A stretch of 33,303 nt of DNA. It comes from Deltaproteobacteria bacterium (GTDB lineage Bacteria; Myxococcota; JACRCW01; JAFGSX01). The notes under the pieces are model-generated. The model did no database searches. It had not been told where the DNA came from and was given only the letters and a program-made list of their open reading frames with translations. Below, piece by piece: positions 18,146 through 26,008 of the stretch. Where the stretch lies: positions 1 through 33,303 of the forward strand of contig JAFGSX010000304.1 of NCBI GenBank assembly GCA_016934455.1, given 5' to 3'. The position numbers and the translations under genes are program-made. Numbering within the stretch: position 1 is the first letter of the stretch; each line of letters begins with the position of its first letter.

Positions 18146-19081
18146 TCACCCGCGCGGAGGTTGCCTGCGCTGCGCCAGCAGGAAGTCCCAGACCGCGCCC
18201 AGCCCGTCCAGCTCCTCGCTGGCCACGCCGATCTGTCCCTCGGGCAGGTACTGCGAGCCGCCCGGCCAGGTGTGACCACCGCCCTCCACCACGTAGTAGT
18301 CGACCGCGCTGTCGCCATCGCAGCCGCGGTAGCTCTGGCGGCGGACCAGAGTGCCGTCGTCCTCGTCGTCCCTGGTTGTGACCTCGGGTGTCGGGTCGCA
18401 GCGGTCGTGCGCCACCCAGTGGGCGGCCGACGCGTCCGACGAGAGGACCTCGCCGCCCGCGTCGCCGTTGACGGTGCCGCCGGCAAACGGCACCAGCGGA
18501 TCGTCGGTACCGTTCATGAACAGCGAGCTCAGCGGCCGATCCGGAGCGCAGTTGCCGGCGAGGGCGGCCGGGATGGCGCTGATGATCGAGGCGACGCCGG
18601 CCAGGCGGCTGCCCTCCCGGCAGGCCAGGGTCTGCGCCATGAAGCCGCCGTTGGAGATACCCAGCACGTATAGCCGCTCGCGGTCGAGCGCGATCTCCTC
18701 GGCTGCTGCCTCGATCAGGGCCAGCAAAAAAGCGACGTCGTCGATGCCCTGCTGCGACGCGGGCGAGGCGTTGCGAGCATCGGCCCAACTGCGGTCGATG
18801 CCGTCCGGGTACGCCACCGCGGCGCCGTCGCGGTCGGCCAGCGCGTTGTAGCCGGTGATGCGGCGCATGCCGTCGCCGGTGGACAGCCGCCCGTGCAGCG
18901 CCAGCACCAGCGGCGCCGGCCCGGCGGGCGCGGGATCGGGCTTGTGCAGCAGAAAGCTGCGCGGCTGGCCGCCGACGTCCAGGGAGCGGCGCTCGCACTC
19001 GCAGCCGGCGAGCGCGACGCTGGCGAGCGCGAGCAGCAGCGGTGTCTTCGGGTGACGCGGAACGGAGCTGGTTCGAGCCAT
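18146..19081 (-). CDS. PHB-depolymerase/feruloyl-esterase-like lipoprotein (alpha/beta hydrolase)
   Basis: 311 residues. The signal peptide ends in LAGC (lipid Cys27). The mature protein looks like the LpqC / polyhydroxybutyrate-depolymerase (CE1-related) family: PLVLALHGRLSTGDGMRRITGYNALADRDG, then the nucleophile elbow GISNGG (Ser143), the acid loop GTDDPLVPF (Asp193/194) and GGGHTWPGG (His270). The complete triad suggests an active secreted esterase. Substrates in the family are poly-3-hydroxybutyrate, short polyesters and feruloyl esters, which cannot be separated by eye. Lipid attachment would hold it at the cell envelope. The start ATG 19081 is followed by basic residues and the signal. 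Its 5' side has a minus-strand GATAAT (19116-19111) as possible -10 box. It is transcribed toward the ligase gene, with a 101-bp gap holding the ligase promoter. Confidence 0.86.
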   Translation of the reverse strand: MARTSSVPRHPKTPLLLALASVALAGCECERRSLDVGGQPRSFLLHKPDPAPAGPAPLVLALHGRLSTGDGMRRITGYNALADRDGAAVAYPDGIDRSWADARNASPASQQGIDDVAFLLALIEAAAEEIALDRERLYVLGISNGGFMAQTLACREGSRLAGVASIISAIPAALAGNCAPDRPLSSLFMNGTDDPLVPFAGGTVNGDAGGEVLSSDASAAHWVAHDRCDPTPEVTTRDDEDDGTLVRRQSYRGCDGDSAVDYYVVEGGGHTWPGGSQYLPEGQIGVASEELDGLGAVWDFLLAQRRQPPRG

Positions 19082-19389
19082 GGTGCACCGCCTGCGGGTC
19101 GCGACGCCACATTATCTCCGCTCCGCTGCGCCGCCGCCACCCGGTGCGGGCGCGCCGGCCCGGGGTCGATGATCGGCCGGCGCGGGAACAAACCGCCGGA
19201 GCCGCGGGTTGACGCCTATGACGCGGTCGAGCTGGGTTTCAACGACGACAGGGCACGAGTGCGCGGCTCAGACCGGCAGCCGGCTCCGGGCCGCGTCATT
19301 TCCTCGATAGATGATTGCTGCACTCAGACCTTGCTGGTTAGAGTGGCGGGTCGTCCCGGCGATCGCGATCGCCGCTCGAGGAGCATCCC
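19082..19389. other. 308-bp divergent intergenic region
   Basis: No convincing gene. For the minus-strand esterase, GATAAT (19116-19111) could be a -10 box. For the plus-strand cytochrome gene, TTGCTG (19315-19320) and TAGAGT (19339-19344) with 18 bp between them form a weak promoter pair. A strong ribosome-binding site GAGGAG (19378-19383) precedes ATG 19390. The centre of the region shows nothing I can name. Confidence 0.5.
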
Positions 19390-20538
19390 ATGGTCGTGCA
19401 TCGCCCTGCCGTCTGGATCGGCCTGGCCGCGCTGGGCCTGGCTGTCCTGGTCTCCACCGGCCCGCGTCTCTCCGCCGCGCCCGATCCGGCCAGCCAGCCG
19501 GCGCGCAGCGGCCGCGACATCTTCATCGCGGCCTGCGCCTCTTGCCACGGCTGGGACGGCCGCGGCGCCAGCGCCAGCCAGGTCGGCTTCACCGTGCCGC
19601 TGCCCGACTTCACCGACTGCAGCTTCAGCAGCCGCGAGCCGGACGAGGACTGGCTGGCGGTCGCCCACAGCGGCGGCCCCGAGCGCGTCTTTGACCCGAT
19701 GATGCCGGCTTTCGGCGAGGCGTTGACCGTCGATGAGCTGCAGCGGGCTCTCGACCACGCCCGCAGCTTCTGCCGCGACGATGGCTGGCCGCGCGGCGAC
19801 CTGAACTTCCCGCGAGCCATGTTCACCGAGAAGGCCTTTGTCGAGGACGAGGCAGTGCTGACCGGCGATTTCGGGCTCGGTTCGCCCTACCAGCAGAGCC
19901 ACAAGCTGATCTATGAGCAACGCCTGGGTTCGCGCAGCCAGGTCGAGCTGATCGTGCCGTTCGGGCTGCGCCAGATCGCCGCCGATCCGCTCAGTCCGGC
20001 GGCCTGGCAGGGCGGCCTGGGCGACGTCGGCGTCGGCGCCAAGCACGTGCTGCTGCACGGCCTGGGCAGCGGCTCGATCCTGAGCGTGGCGGGCGAGGTG
20101 GTGTTGCCGACCGGCGACCACGACCGCGGCTTTGGCAAGGGCACCTTCGCTCTCGAGCCATTTTTAGCCTACGGGCAGGCGATCCCGCTGCTCGGTTTTG
20201 TGCAGCTACAGGTCGGCAGCGAGCTGCCGCTCGACCAGCGGCGGGCCGAGATCGAGGTCTTCTGGCGCCTCGCCTGCGGCCGCAGCTTTGGCTGGGGGCA
20301 GTGGGGCCGCAGCTTCACGCCCATGATCGAGGTGCTGGGAGCCAGCACGCTGAGCCGCGAATTCGATCCGGACTGGGACGTGGTGCCGCAGCTACAGGTC
20401 AGCCTGAACAGGCGCCAGAACCTGCTGGCCGGCGCCGGGGTGCGGATCCCGGTCGCGCACCAGGAGCCGCGGCCGGTCGAGCTGACGGTCTACCTGCTGT
20501 GGGACTGGTTCGACGGCGGCCTGCTCGAGGGCTGGTGA
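19390..20538 (+). CDS. Cytochrome c fused to a predicted outer-membrane beta-barrel
   Basis: 382 residues. Signal peptide at about 1-30 (cleavage near LSAAPD). Residues about 40-125 are a monoheme cytochrome c domain: CASCH at 49-53 binds the heme, and Met105 in DPMMPAFG is the likely distal ligand. From about 140 to the end there are alternating polar/hydrophobic strands with Gly/aromatic turns (SQVELIVPFGLRQI, GVGAKHVLLHGL, LSVAGEVVLPTGDHDRG, FVQLQVGSELPL, VQLTV-like ends) and a terminal aromatic residue (EGW). This is the pattern of a transporter-type outer-membrane barrel. A heme domain directly fused to a barrel is unusual and suggests electron passage at the outer membrane. The pentaheme cytochrome gene follows after seven bases. 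The heme part is sure; the barrel is a prediction from strand pattern. Confidence 0.8.
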   Translation: MVVHRPAVWIGLAALGLAVLVSTGPRLSAAPDPASQPARSGRDIFIAACASCHGWDGRGASASQVGFTVPLPDFTDCSFSSREPDEDWLAVAHSGGPERVFDPMMPAFGEALTVDELQRALDHARSFCRDDGWPRGDLNFPRAMFTEKAFVEDEAVLTGDFGLGSPYQQSHKLIYEQRLGSRSQVELIVPFGLRQIAADPLSPAAWQGGLGDVGVGAKHVLLHGLGSGSILSVAGEVVLPTGDHDRGFGKGTFALEPFLAYGQAIPLLGFVQLQVGSELPLDQRRAEIEVFWRLACGRSFGWGQWGRSFTPMIEVLGASTLSREFDPDWDVVPQLQVSLNRRQNLLAGAGVRIPVAHQEPRPVELTVYLLWDWFDGGLLEGW

Positions 20539-20545
20539 GGCGACC

Positions 20546-22162
20546 ATGACGACGGGATGGATGAAGGTGGCGCTGCCCGGCGCGCTGCTCGCGGCGGCGC
20601 TGGCTCTGGCCGACGACGATGCGCCCGAGCTGTTCGCGGTCAGCGACCAGTGCCTGGCTTGCCACAACGGGCTGACCGATCGCGCTGGATACGAGGTCTC
20701 GATCGGCTCCGCCTGGCGGCCGACCATGATGGCGCAGTCGGCGCGCGACCCCTACTGGCAGGCCGGTGTCCGGCGCGAGACGCTGGATCTGCCGGCGCTG
20801 CAGGCTGCGATCGAGAACGAGTGCGCCACCTGCCACATGCCGATGGCGCGCGCCGAGCAGCGCTCGGTCGGGCAGCAGCAGCCGATCTTCGCGGCGCTGG
20901 CCGCCGCCCGGGGCCGAGAGCCGGCGCGGCGCGACGCTCTGGCCGTCGACGGCGTGGCTTGCTCTGCCTGCCATCAGATCGAGAACGCCCGGCTCGGCGA
21001 GCCAGCCAGCTTCAATGGTGGTTTCACCGTGGCCGCGCTGTCGCCGCCCGCCGCCCGGGCCGTCTTCGGGCCATTCGACGTCGACACCGGCCGCCAGCGC
21101 GTCATGCGGTCGGCCACTGGATACCGGCCGACCCGGGCTCCGCACGTCCGGAGCAGCGAGCTGTGCGCAACCTGCCACACCCTGTTCACCCATGCGCTCG
21201 GCACCAAGGGCGAAGTTCTGGGCACACTGCCCGAGCAGGTGCCCTACCTCGAGTGGAAGCACAGCGACTATCGCGAGGCGCAGAGCTGCCAGGACTGCCA
21301 CATGCCGGCCGTGGCCGGGCCGTCGCCGATCAGCAGCGTGCTCGGACAGCCGCGCCAGCCGGTGCTGCAGCATCTATTTCGCGGCGCCAATTTTCTGGTG
21401 CCGGTCCTGCTCAACCAGCAGCGCGGCGATCTCGGAGTGACGGCGCCCGCGGCCGAGCTGACTCTGGCGCAGCGCCACGACGTCGAACATCTGCAGTCGA
21501 GCGCCGCCGCGCTGACCGTCCACTGCGGCCCGATCGCCGACGGGGTCCTCACCGCCACGGTCGGCGTCGAGAACCGGGCTGGCCACAAGCTGCCGAGCGC
21601 CTATCCCTCGCGCCGCGCCTGGCTGCACGTCGTGGTGCGCGACGGGTCGGGTGTCGCGGTCTTCGAGTCGGGCGCGCTGACTGCCGACGGAGCCATCGTG
21701 GGCAACGACAACGACAACGACAACGCCGCCTTCGAGCCGCATCATCGCCGGATCGAGACGCCGGATCAGGTGCAGATCTACGAGACGATCATGGGCCGGC
21801 CGGATGGCAGCGTGACCACGGGCTTGCTCTCGGCCACCCAATACCTCAAGGACAACCGGGTGCTGCCGTCTGGTTTTGACAAGGTCACGGCTCCCTCCGA
21901 CGTGGCGGTGCGCGGCGACGCGGCCAATGACCCCGACTTCGAGGGCGGCCGCGATCTGGTGCGCTACGCGGTCGCCGTGGTCAAGTCCGGCGGCCCGTAC
22001 CAGGTGCAGGCCGAGCTCTGGTACCAGCCGATCGGCTACCGCTGGGCGCACAACCTGGCGGCGTACGACGCGGTCGAGACCCGGCGTTTTGTCGCGGCCT
22101 ACCGGGCGTCGTCAGCGGTCTCGGCCGCTCTGGTGACGCGCGCGGTCGCGGATTGCCGCTAG
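20546..22162 (+). CDS. Pentaheme cytochrome c family protein
   Basis: 538 residues. A signal peptide (LAAALALADDD) exports it. Five CxxCH heme sites are visible: CLACH (36-40), CATCH (93-97), CSACH (139-143), CATCH (207-211) and CQDCH (248-252). Residues from about 290 form a heme-free beta-rich domain containing HKLPSAYPSRRAWLHVVVRD, a motif I associate with the C-terminal part of several multiheme c-type cytochromes. An acidic run of alternating Asn and Asp (about residues 389-396) could bind metal. The start is ATG 20546 with GGTGAGG just upstream, overlapping the end of the cytochrome-barrel gene region, so the two are almost certainly co-expressed. It is probably periplasmic or surface-located, carrying electrons to or from the barrel protein. 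The electron donor and acceptor are unknown. Confidence 0.9.
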   Translation: MTTGWMKVALPGALLAAALALADDDAPELFAVSDQCLACHNGLTDRAGYEVSIGSAWRPTMMAQSARDPYWQAGVRRETLDLPALQAAIENECATCHMPMARAEQRSVGQQQPIFAALAAARGREPARRDALAVDGVACSACHQIENARLGEPASFNGGFTVAALSPPAARAVFGPFDVDTGRQRVMRSATGYRPTRAPHVRSSELCATCHTLFTHALGTKGEVLGTLPEQVPYLEWKHSDYREAQSCQDCHMPAVAGPSPISSVLGQPRQPVLQHLFRGANFLVPVLLNQQRGDLGVTAPAAELTLAQRHDVEHLQSSAAALTVHCGPIADGVLTATVGVENRAGHKLPSAYPSRRAWLHVVVRDGSGVAVFESGALTADGAIVGNDNDNDNAAFEPHHRRIETPDQVQIYETIMGRPDGSVTTGLLSATQYLKDNRVLPSGFDKVTAPSDVAVRGDAANDPDFEGGRDLVRYAVAVVKSGGPYQVQAELWYQPIGYRWAHNLAAYDAVETRRFVAAYRASSAVSAALVTRAVADCR

Positions 22163-22208
22163 CGCGCGGGACGGCTGCTGCGACGGGGCTAACGATTTGG
22201 CTCACGCC

Positions 22209-22237
22209 TTGACCTGCCAGACTGTCAATCCTAGCGT
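22209..22237 (+). promoter_or_regulatory. Candidate sigma-70 promoter of the coiled-coil envelope protein
   Basis: TTGACC (22209-22214, five of six) and TAGCGT (22232-22237, weak) are 17 bp apart in the 96-bp gap after the cytochrome gene. The predicted transcript start is about 15 nt before ATG 22259. Confidence 0.45.
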
Positions 22238-22258
22238 GGATGGATCACGGGGTCGGCC

Positions 22259-23038
22259 ATGAATCGCGCCGTCGTCATCGCCGCACTGCTGCTCTCGGCA
22301 TCGGCTCTGGCCGTGGCTCTGCTGCGGCCTGCGCTGTTCGGAACAAGCGCGCTGGAGAGCGAGCGCCGGGCCGATGACCAGGCCTCGCCGCGGGGCGCCG
22401 CCGTCGGCTACGACGCCGACGACGCCGAGTCGAGGATGGCGGCGCTGGAGCGCACCGTGGCCAGCCTGGCGCGCCGGATGACGGCCCTGGAGAGCGGTCG
22501 GCCGGCGCAGGCCGGGGCCGGCACCAGGCCGGGCGCGGCCGCCGCGGACGACGCGCTGGCCGCCCTGCGCAGCGACGTCGACGCCCTGCTGACCGGCAGC
22601 GCGATCGACACCGAGGCCGGCCAGAAGCGCTTCCAGCAACTGGTGCGGGTGGCGCAGGACGAGCTGTTTGCCGAGCGCATGCAGGAGCACGAGGCCGAGC
22701 GCGCCCGCGAGCGCGCGGACCGGATCACCCGGCTGGCCGAGGAGGCCAACCTGAGCGCGCAGCAGACGCAGGATCTGACGCGGCTGCTCGACGACGAGCG
22801 CGACCAGCGGCGCGCGCTGCGCGACAACGTGCGCGCCGGCGACCGGCCGCGGGCCGAGGTCTTTGCCGAGTTCCAGGCGATCGAGCAGAAGACCGACGAG
22901 GGCGCCCGCAAGCTGCTCGACGACGACCAGTACACCCGGTACCAGGCCATGCGCCAGGAGGAGCGGCCGCGCGGGCCGTGGGGCGGCCCCAGGGGTTCCG
23001 GCGGCGGGCCTTTTGGCCGTGGCCGCGGCCAGCGCTGA
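22259..23038 (+). CDS. Membrane-anchored coiled-coil envelope protein
   Basis: 259 residues. An N-terminal hydrophobic segment (about 5-27, without a clear cleavage site) would anchor the protein with its bulk outside the cytoplasm. Residues about 55-80 and 120-210 are Ala/Glu/Arg-rich heptad-like helices (RMAALERTVASLARRMTALE; EEANLSAQQTQDLTRLLDDE). The tail is Pro/Gly/Arg-rich (about 232-259, RGPWGGPRGSGGGPFGRGRG). Helical periplasmic proteins of this kind recall Spy/CpxP-like proteins, which buffer unfolded proteins or metals, but the LTxxQ signature is not clearly present. I cannot name the family. It has its own candidate promoter and is followed after 84 bp by a lipoprotein gene. Confidence 0.65.
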   Translation: MNRAVVIAALLLSASALAVALLRPALFGTSALESERRADDQASPRGAAVGYDADDAESRMAALERTVASLARRMTALESGRPAQAGAGTRPGAAAADDALAALRSDVDALLTGSAIDTEAGQKRFQQLVRVAQDELFAERMQEHEAERARERADRITRLAEEANLSAQQTQDLTRLLDDERDQRRALRDNVRAGDRPRAEVFAEFQAIEQKTDEGARKLLDDDQYTRYQAMRQEERPRGPWGGPRGSGGGPFGRGRGQR

Positions 23039-23063
23039 GGGTGCATCCCGGCGCGCCGGCGTG

Positions 23064-23069
23064 TACAAT
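23064..23069 (+). promoter_or_regulatory. Candidate -10 element (TACAAT) before the Cys-rich lipoprotein
   Basis: TACAAT preceded by TG lies in the 84-bp gap 23039-23122, about 54 nt before ATG 23123. No clear -35 box is seen. The same octamer TGTACAAT occurs before the lectin-like lipoprotein gene (25946-25953). Confidence 0.3.
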
Positions 23070-23122
23070 CCCGAAGACGGCGGCGGCGGGCGCGGCGCAC
23101 GCTCCAGCCGTGGGGGTGACCC

Positions 23123-23989
23123 ATGGTCGGTCTTCGATCCCGAGCCAGCGGCGGATCGATTTCGGCGTTCGTCGTTGCGCTGCTCTCGGCCTGTCCCGGT
23201 CCGCCGCTGACCGGTGTCGACGCCAGGAGCGGGCCGGTCGCCGATGCCAACGCCGGGAGCGACCGCGCGCCGGCCGCGGACAGCGCGCGGATGGACACGG
23301 CCGCCGTCGACGCGGCGCGCGATGCCGGCGCCGGCGGCGATCGGTCGCCGGGCGACCTCGTTGCGGCCGACCAGGGGGCACGCGACCTCGTCGCGATCGA
23401 CCAGGGTGGGCGCGACCTCGCCGCGGCCGACGCGGACGAGCCGGTCGATGGCGGTCCCCAGGACGGCGCGGGCGCCGATGCCGGCTGCGACGCGCAGTGC
23501 GACGCCGGCCCGGGCAGCGACCGGCAGATCGCCGTCGACGCCTTCTGGCACGTCGACGCGAGTGGCATCGACAGCAGCGGCCTGGCCGGCGTCGGCCAGC
23601 CGTGCGACGACCAGAACTGCGTTTTCGGCACCACCTGTCTCGGTGACTCGGTGGCTGGCTATTTCTGCCGCCAGAACTGCACGCTCGGCGGCAGCGATTG
23701 CGATCCGCAGACCGAGCGCTGTGTCTGGTTCACCTACAACGACGGCGGCGTCGCTCCCTACGGCGGTTGCGAGCCCGGCGTCGGCTACAACGAGCCGTGC
23801 CGGTGGGACGGCGGTTCCGCCTTCTGCGCCGAGGTCTTCCTCTGCGTCTCGCCCTCCGGCAGCTTCGACTACCGGTGCCGCGCGCGCTGCCTGCCCGGTG
23901 CGATCGACGCCGGCTGCCCGGTCGATTCGCCGCAGTGCTGGTCCATCGTCAACATGGACGGCGGCGCCTGCATGCCGCGGCCGGGTTGA
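23123..23989 (+). CDS. Cys-rich lipoprotein with Asp/Ala spacer
   Basis: 288 residues. The signal peptide ends in LSAC (lipid Cys24). Residues about 30-155 are a low-complexity Asp/Ala/Gly spacer with recurring ARDLVA/GRDLAA-like phrases (DLVAADQGARDLVAIDQGGRDLA). The C-terminal domain (about 160-288) has about a dozen cysteines: GQPCDDQNCVFGTTCLG, FCRQNCTLGGSDCDP, ERCVW, GCEPGVGYNEPC, FCAEVFLC, CRARCLPG, CPVDSPQCW. This is a disulfide-rich domain seen in many myxobacterial lipoproteins; its ligand is not known. The start is ATG 23123 with GGGGG upstream. The GIY-YIG gene follows after seven bases. An envelope protein of unknown role. Confidence 0.82.
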   Translation: MVGLRSRASGGSISAFVVALLSACPGPPLTGVDARSGPVADANAGSDRAPAADSARMDTAAVDAARDAGAGGDRSPGDLVAADQGARDLVAIDQGGRDLAAADADEPVDGGPQDGAGADAGCDAQCDAGPGSDRQIAVDAFWHVDASGIDSSGLAGVGQPCDDQNCVFGTTCLGDSVAGYFCRQNCTLGGSDCDPQTERCVWFTYNDGGVAPYGGCEPGVGYNEPCRWDGGSAFCAEVFLCVSPSGSFDYRCRARCLPGAIDAGCPVDSPQCWSIVNMDGGACMPRPG

Positions 23990-23996
23990 GCGGTAG

Positions 23997-24320
23997 GTGG
24001 GGCGGCCGGCGACAGCGCGGCGTCGCTGGAGCGTCTATCTCCTGCGCTGCGGCGACGGATCGCTCTACACCGGCGTGGCCGTCGACGTGGCGGCGCGGCT
24101 CGCCGTGCACCGGGCCGGCCGTGGCGCGGCCTACACCCGCTCCCACAGGCCGCTCGAGCTGGTCCACGTCGAGCCCGGGCTGACCCGCTCGCAGGCGCTG
24201 CAGCGCGAGGCCGCGATCAAGCGGCTATCGCGCGCGGCCAAGGAGCGGCTGGTCGCGAGGCGCCGGTCGCCGGGCCAGCGCTCCGGCGCTAGCCGATGCG
24301 CCACAGAAAATTCGAGATGA
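23997..24320 (+). CDS. GIY-YIG domain protein (YhbQ/UPF0213 type)
   Basis: 107 residues from GTG 23997. The single domain matches the small GIY-YIG proteins: WSVYLLRCGDGSLYTGVAVD holds the two Tyr-containing motifs (VYLL and LYTG), followed by ARLAVHRAGRGAAYTRSHRP with the conserved Arg and Tyr, and the Glu-containing EAAIKRLSRAAKERLV. The family is a minimal nuclease fold, with DNA cleavage reported for some members; in many bacteria it stands alone and its biological role is unclear. The last about 18 residues are unconserved and overlap by 32 bp the end of the convergent membrane protein gene. It has no functional link to the lipoprotein upstream that I can see, though it may share its transcript. 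Confidence 0.88.
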   Translation: MGRPATARRRWSVYLLRCGDGSLYTGVAVDVAARLAVHRAGRGAAYTRSHRPLELVHVEPGLTRSQALQREAAIKRLSRAAKERLVARRRSPGQRSGASRCATENSR

Positions 24321-24714
24321 CCGCCCAGACGCCGAGGCAGATGGCGACGATTCCGAGCACCCCTTGCTTGGGCGCCAGCCTGGCGATGGTCTGGTCCATC
24401 TTCTCGACGGCCTGCGGCGCCTTGATGAACTGTTTGAGCACGCCGACGCCGAGCAACAGGCCCAGGCACAGCAGCAGCACGCCGTCCGCGGCGTAGGTAA
24501 CCCAGTAGATCAAGGCGTGCCTGAGCCAGCGCAGGTTGAGCAGCGCTCCGAGGATGACCAGGGCGCCCCACAGCGCCGAGATGGCGCCGATCCAGCCCTG
24601 GTACGGCGCTATCTTGTCGAGCCACTGCCTGGCCTCGGGTTTTCTTGAGAGCAACAGGTTGGGCGCGGCGAGCACGCCGAGCAACGCGAGCCAGATACCG
24701 CCGATGAATCCCAT
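24289..24714 (-). CDS. Small integral membrane protein, four helices
   Basis: 141 residues from ATG 24714, with AGGAG six bases upstream on the minus strand. Hydrophobic segments lie at about 3-22, 40-60, 65-90 and 115-137, separated by short loops (SRKPEARQWLDKIAPYQ; KQFIKAPQAVEKMDQTIARLAPKQG). There are no recognisable catalytic motifs. I do not recognise the family. It probably spans the inner membrane. Its 3' end overlaps the convergent GIY-YIG gene by 32 bp, so the two transcripts are antisense to each other there. Confidence 0.7.
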   Translation of the reverse strand: MGFIGGIWLALLGVLAAPNLLLSRKPEARQWLDKIAPYQGWIGAISALWGALVILGALLNLRWLRHALIYWVTYAADGVLLLCLGLLLGVGVLKQFIKAPQAVEKMDQTIARLAPKQGVLGIVAICLGVWAVISNFLWRIG

Positions 24715-24900
24715 GGTCGCTCCTGTGCGGTGACTCGATCATGATGCCCTGGCAAGGATCCCGCTGGCAAGGGGCGGCGTGGATCGGGGTCGACCGCAGA
24801 GCAGGCGCGGGCACGACCTCGCGGCCGGTCATTGCGGGCTGTCGATCCGGCCCCCGGGTCGGCTATCATCGCTCTCAGGGGTTGCTCCCCGGGAAACGCC

Positions 24901-25896
24901 ATGGCGATGGATGCGGATCGTGCGCTCGTTTCACGGCAGTGCCGGAGGGCGGTGGCCGGCGCGCTGGTCGTGCTCGGGGTCGGCTGCTCTGCGTCCTGCA
25001 TCTCGCCCAGCCCGCCCGATCCCAACGCCACCCGCGACGCCGCCGTCGACGCCAGCCACCCGCACGACGCCAGCCACCCGCGCGACGCGCAGCCCGGCGT
25101 CGACGCGGGCGCGCGCGACGCGGGCGCGGATAGCGCGGCAGATGCGAGCCCGCAGCGCGATGCGGCCGCTAGCGGCGATGCGGACGCCACCGGCGACGCG
25201 GGCGCCACCGGCGACGCGGGCGCCACCGGCGACGCGGGCGCGGGATGCGACGCCGGAGCTGGTTGTCAGCCCGGAACGCCGCTCCTGCCCGAAGTCCTGC
25301 GCAACGCGCGCGATCTCGGCGGCATCGCGCTCGGCGATGCTGGCGCGGTCGTCTGCGGTGTGCTCTACCGTGCAGCGCAGCCGACCGAGCTGACGGCCCA
25401 GGACTGTGCCGAGTTCGACCGGCTGGGCCTCCGGACCGTCATCGACCTGCGCACCGAGGGCGAGCGGCTCGCCGCGCCGGACTCCGCCTGTGTCACCTGG
25501 CACGCCGACATGACCCTGGCGCCGATGCCGGTCCCGGCCAGCGTCAGCCCCGAGGACTACCTGACCGACCTCAACGAAGCCGCTTCGATCAGGGCCGCCT
25601 TCGATCGATTTGGCGATCCCGCCGCTTACCCGATCCTTTTTCACTGCGTCTATGGCCGCGATCGCACCGGCATTTTGGCCGCCGTCGCGCTGTTGACCCT
25701 GGGCGCCTCGCGCGAGGCGGTGATGGCCGACTACATGCTGTCGGCCGACGCCGGCATGCGCGTCTATCCGGACAGTCTGACGGCGGTTCTCGACGATATC
25801 GAGCGCCGCGGCGGCATCGACGCCTACCTGCAACAGAGCGGCGTGCCGGCCGAGGACGCAGCAGCGCTGCGCGGCCAGGCGAGCTGCCGGCGCTGA
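24901..25896 (+). CDS. Lipoprotein tyrosine-type phosphatase (Y_phosphatase3-like)
   Basis: 331 residues from ATG 24901 (an alternative is ATG 24907). The N-terminus has basic residues and a hydrophobic stretch ending at Cys29 (LGVGC) or Cys33 (CSASC), so lipidation is likely though the lipobox is not classical. Residues about 35-115 are an Asp/Ala/Gly spacer with three perfect ATGDAG units. The catalytic domain (about 128-325) opens with LRNARDLGGIALGDAG and YRAAQPTELT, contains VIDLRTEGER, and has the CX5R active site HCVYGRDRTG (Cys249, Arg255), followed by ADYMLSADAG. This matches the family of tyrosine/dual-specificity phosphatases related to PF13350-type enzymes. Lipid anchoring outside the cytoplasm is the odd point: the substrate may be a phospho-sugar, phytate-like or phosphoprotein target in the envelope or surroundings. 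The upstream gap 24715-24900 holds TATCAT (24859-24864) as a weak -10 candidate. Confidence 0.86.
   Translation: MAMDADRALVSRQCRRAVAGALVVLGVGCSASCISPSPPDPNATRDAAVDASHPHDASHPRDAQPGVDAGARDAGADSAADASPQRDAAASGDADATGDAGATGDAGATGDAGAGCDAGAGCQPGTPLLPEVLRNARDLGGIALGDAGAVVCGVLYRAAQPTELTAQDCAEFDRLGLRTVIDLRTEGERLAAPDSACVTWHADMTLAPMPVPASVSPEDYLTDLNEAASIRAAFDRFGDPAAYPILFHCVYGRDRTGILAAVALLTLGASREAVMADYMLSADAGMRVYPDSLTAVLDDIERRGGIDAYLQQSGVPAEDAAALRGQASCRR
25186..25239 (+). repeat. Three perfect 18-bp tandem repeats in a lipoprotein spacer
   Basis: GCCACCGGCGACGCGGGC occurs three times without a mismatch (25186, 25204, 25222). Each unit codes for ATGDAG. It extends the spacer of the phosphatase lipoprotein and can change in length without a frameshift. 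Confidence 0.95.
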
Positions 25897-25923
25897 CGGA
25901 TCTCGTCTAACAGAGCCGCCGGC

Positions 25924-25953
25924 TCGACTGTCTTAACCCTTGGTATGTACAAT
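25924..25953 (+). promoter_or_regulatory. Candidate promoter of the three-lipoprotein operon
   Basis: TCGACT (25924-25929) and TACAAT (25948-25953) are separated by 18 bp in an AT-richer patch. The predicted transcript start is about 50 nt before the chosen GTG start 26009. The -10 sits in the octamer TGTACAAT, which is shared with the gap before 23123. Confidence 0.4.
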
Positions 25954-26008
25954 GAGATGGTATGGGGTCCTTTCGATTCCGGGTCCGACCGCGGGGCCGA
26001 GGACGGCT

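Noticed and set aside
16479-18275. 598-codon plus-strand frame opposite the acyl-CoA ligase
   Set aside because: The minus strand carries all ANL enzyme motifs; the plus-strand frame is low-complexity shadow.
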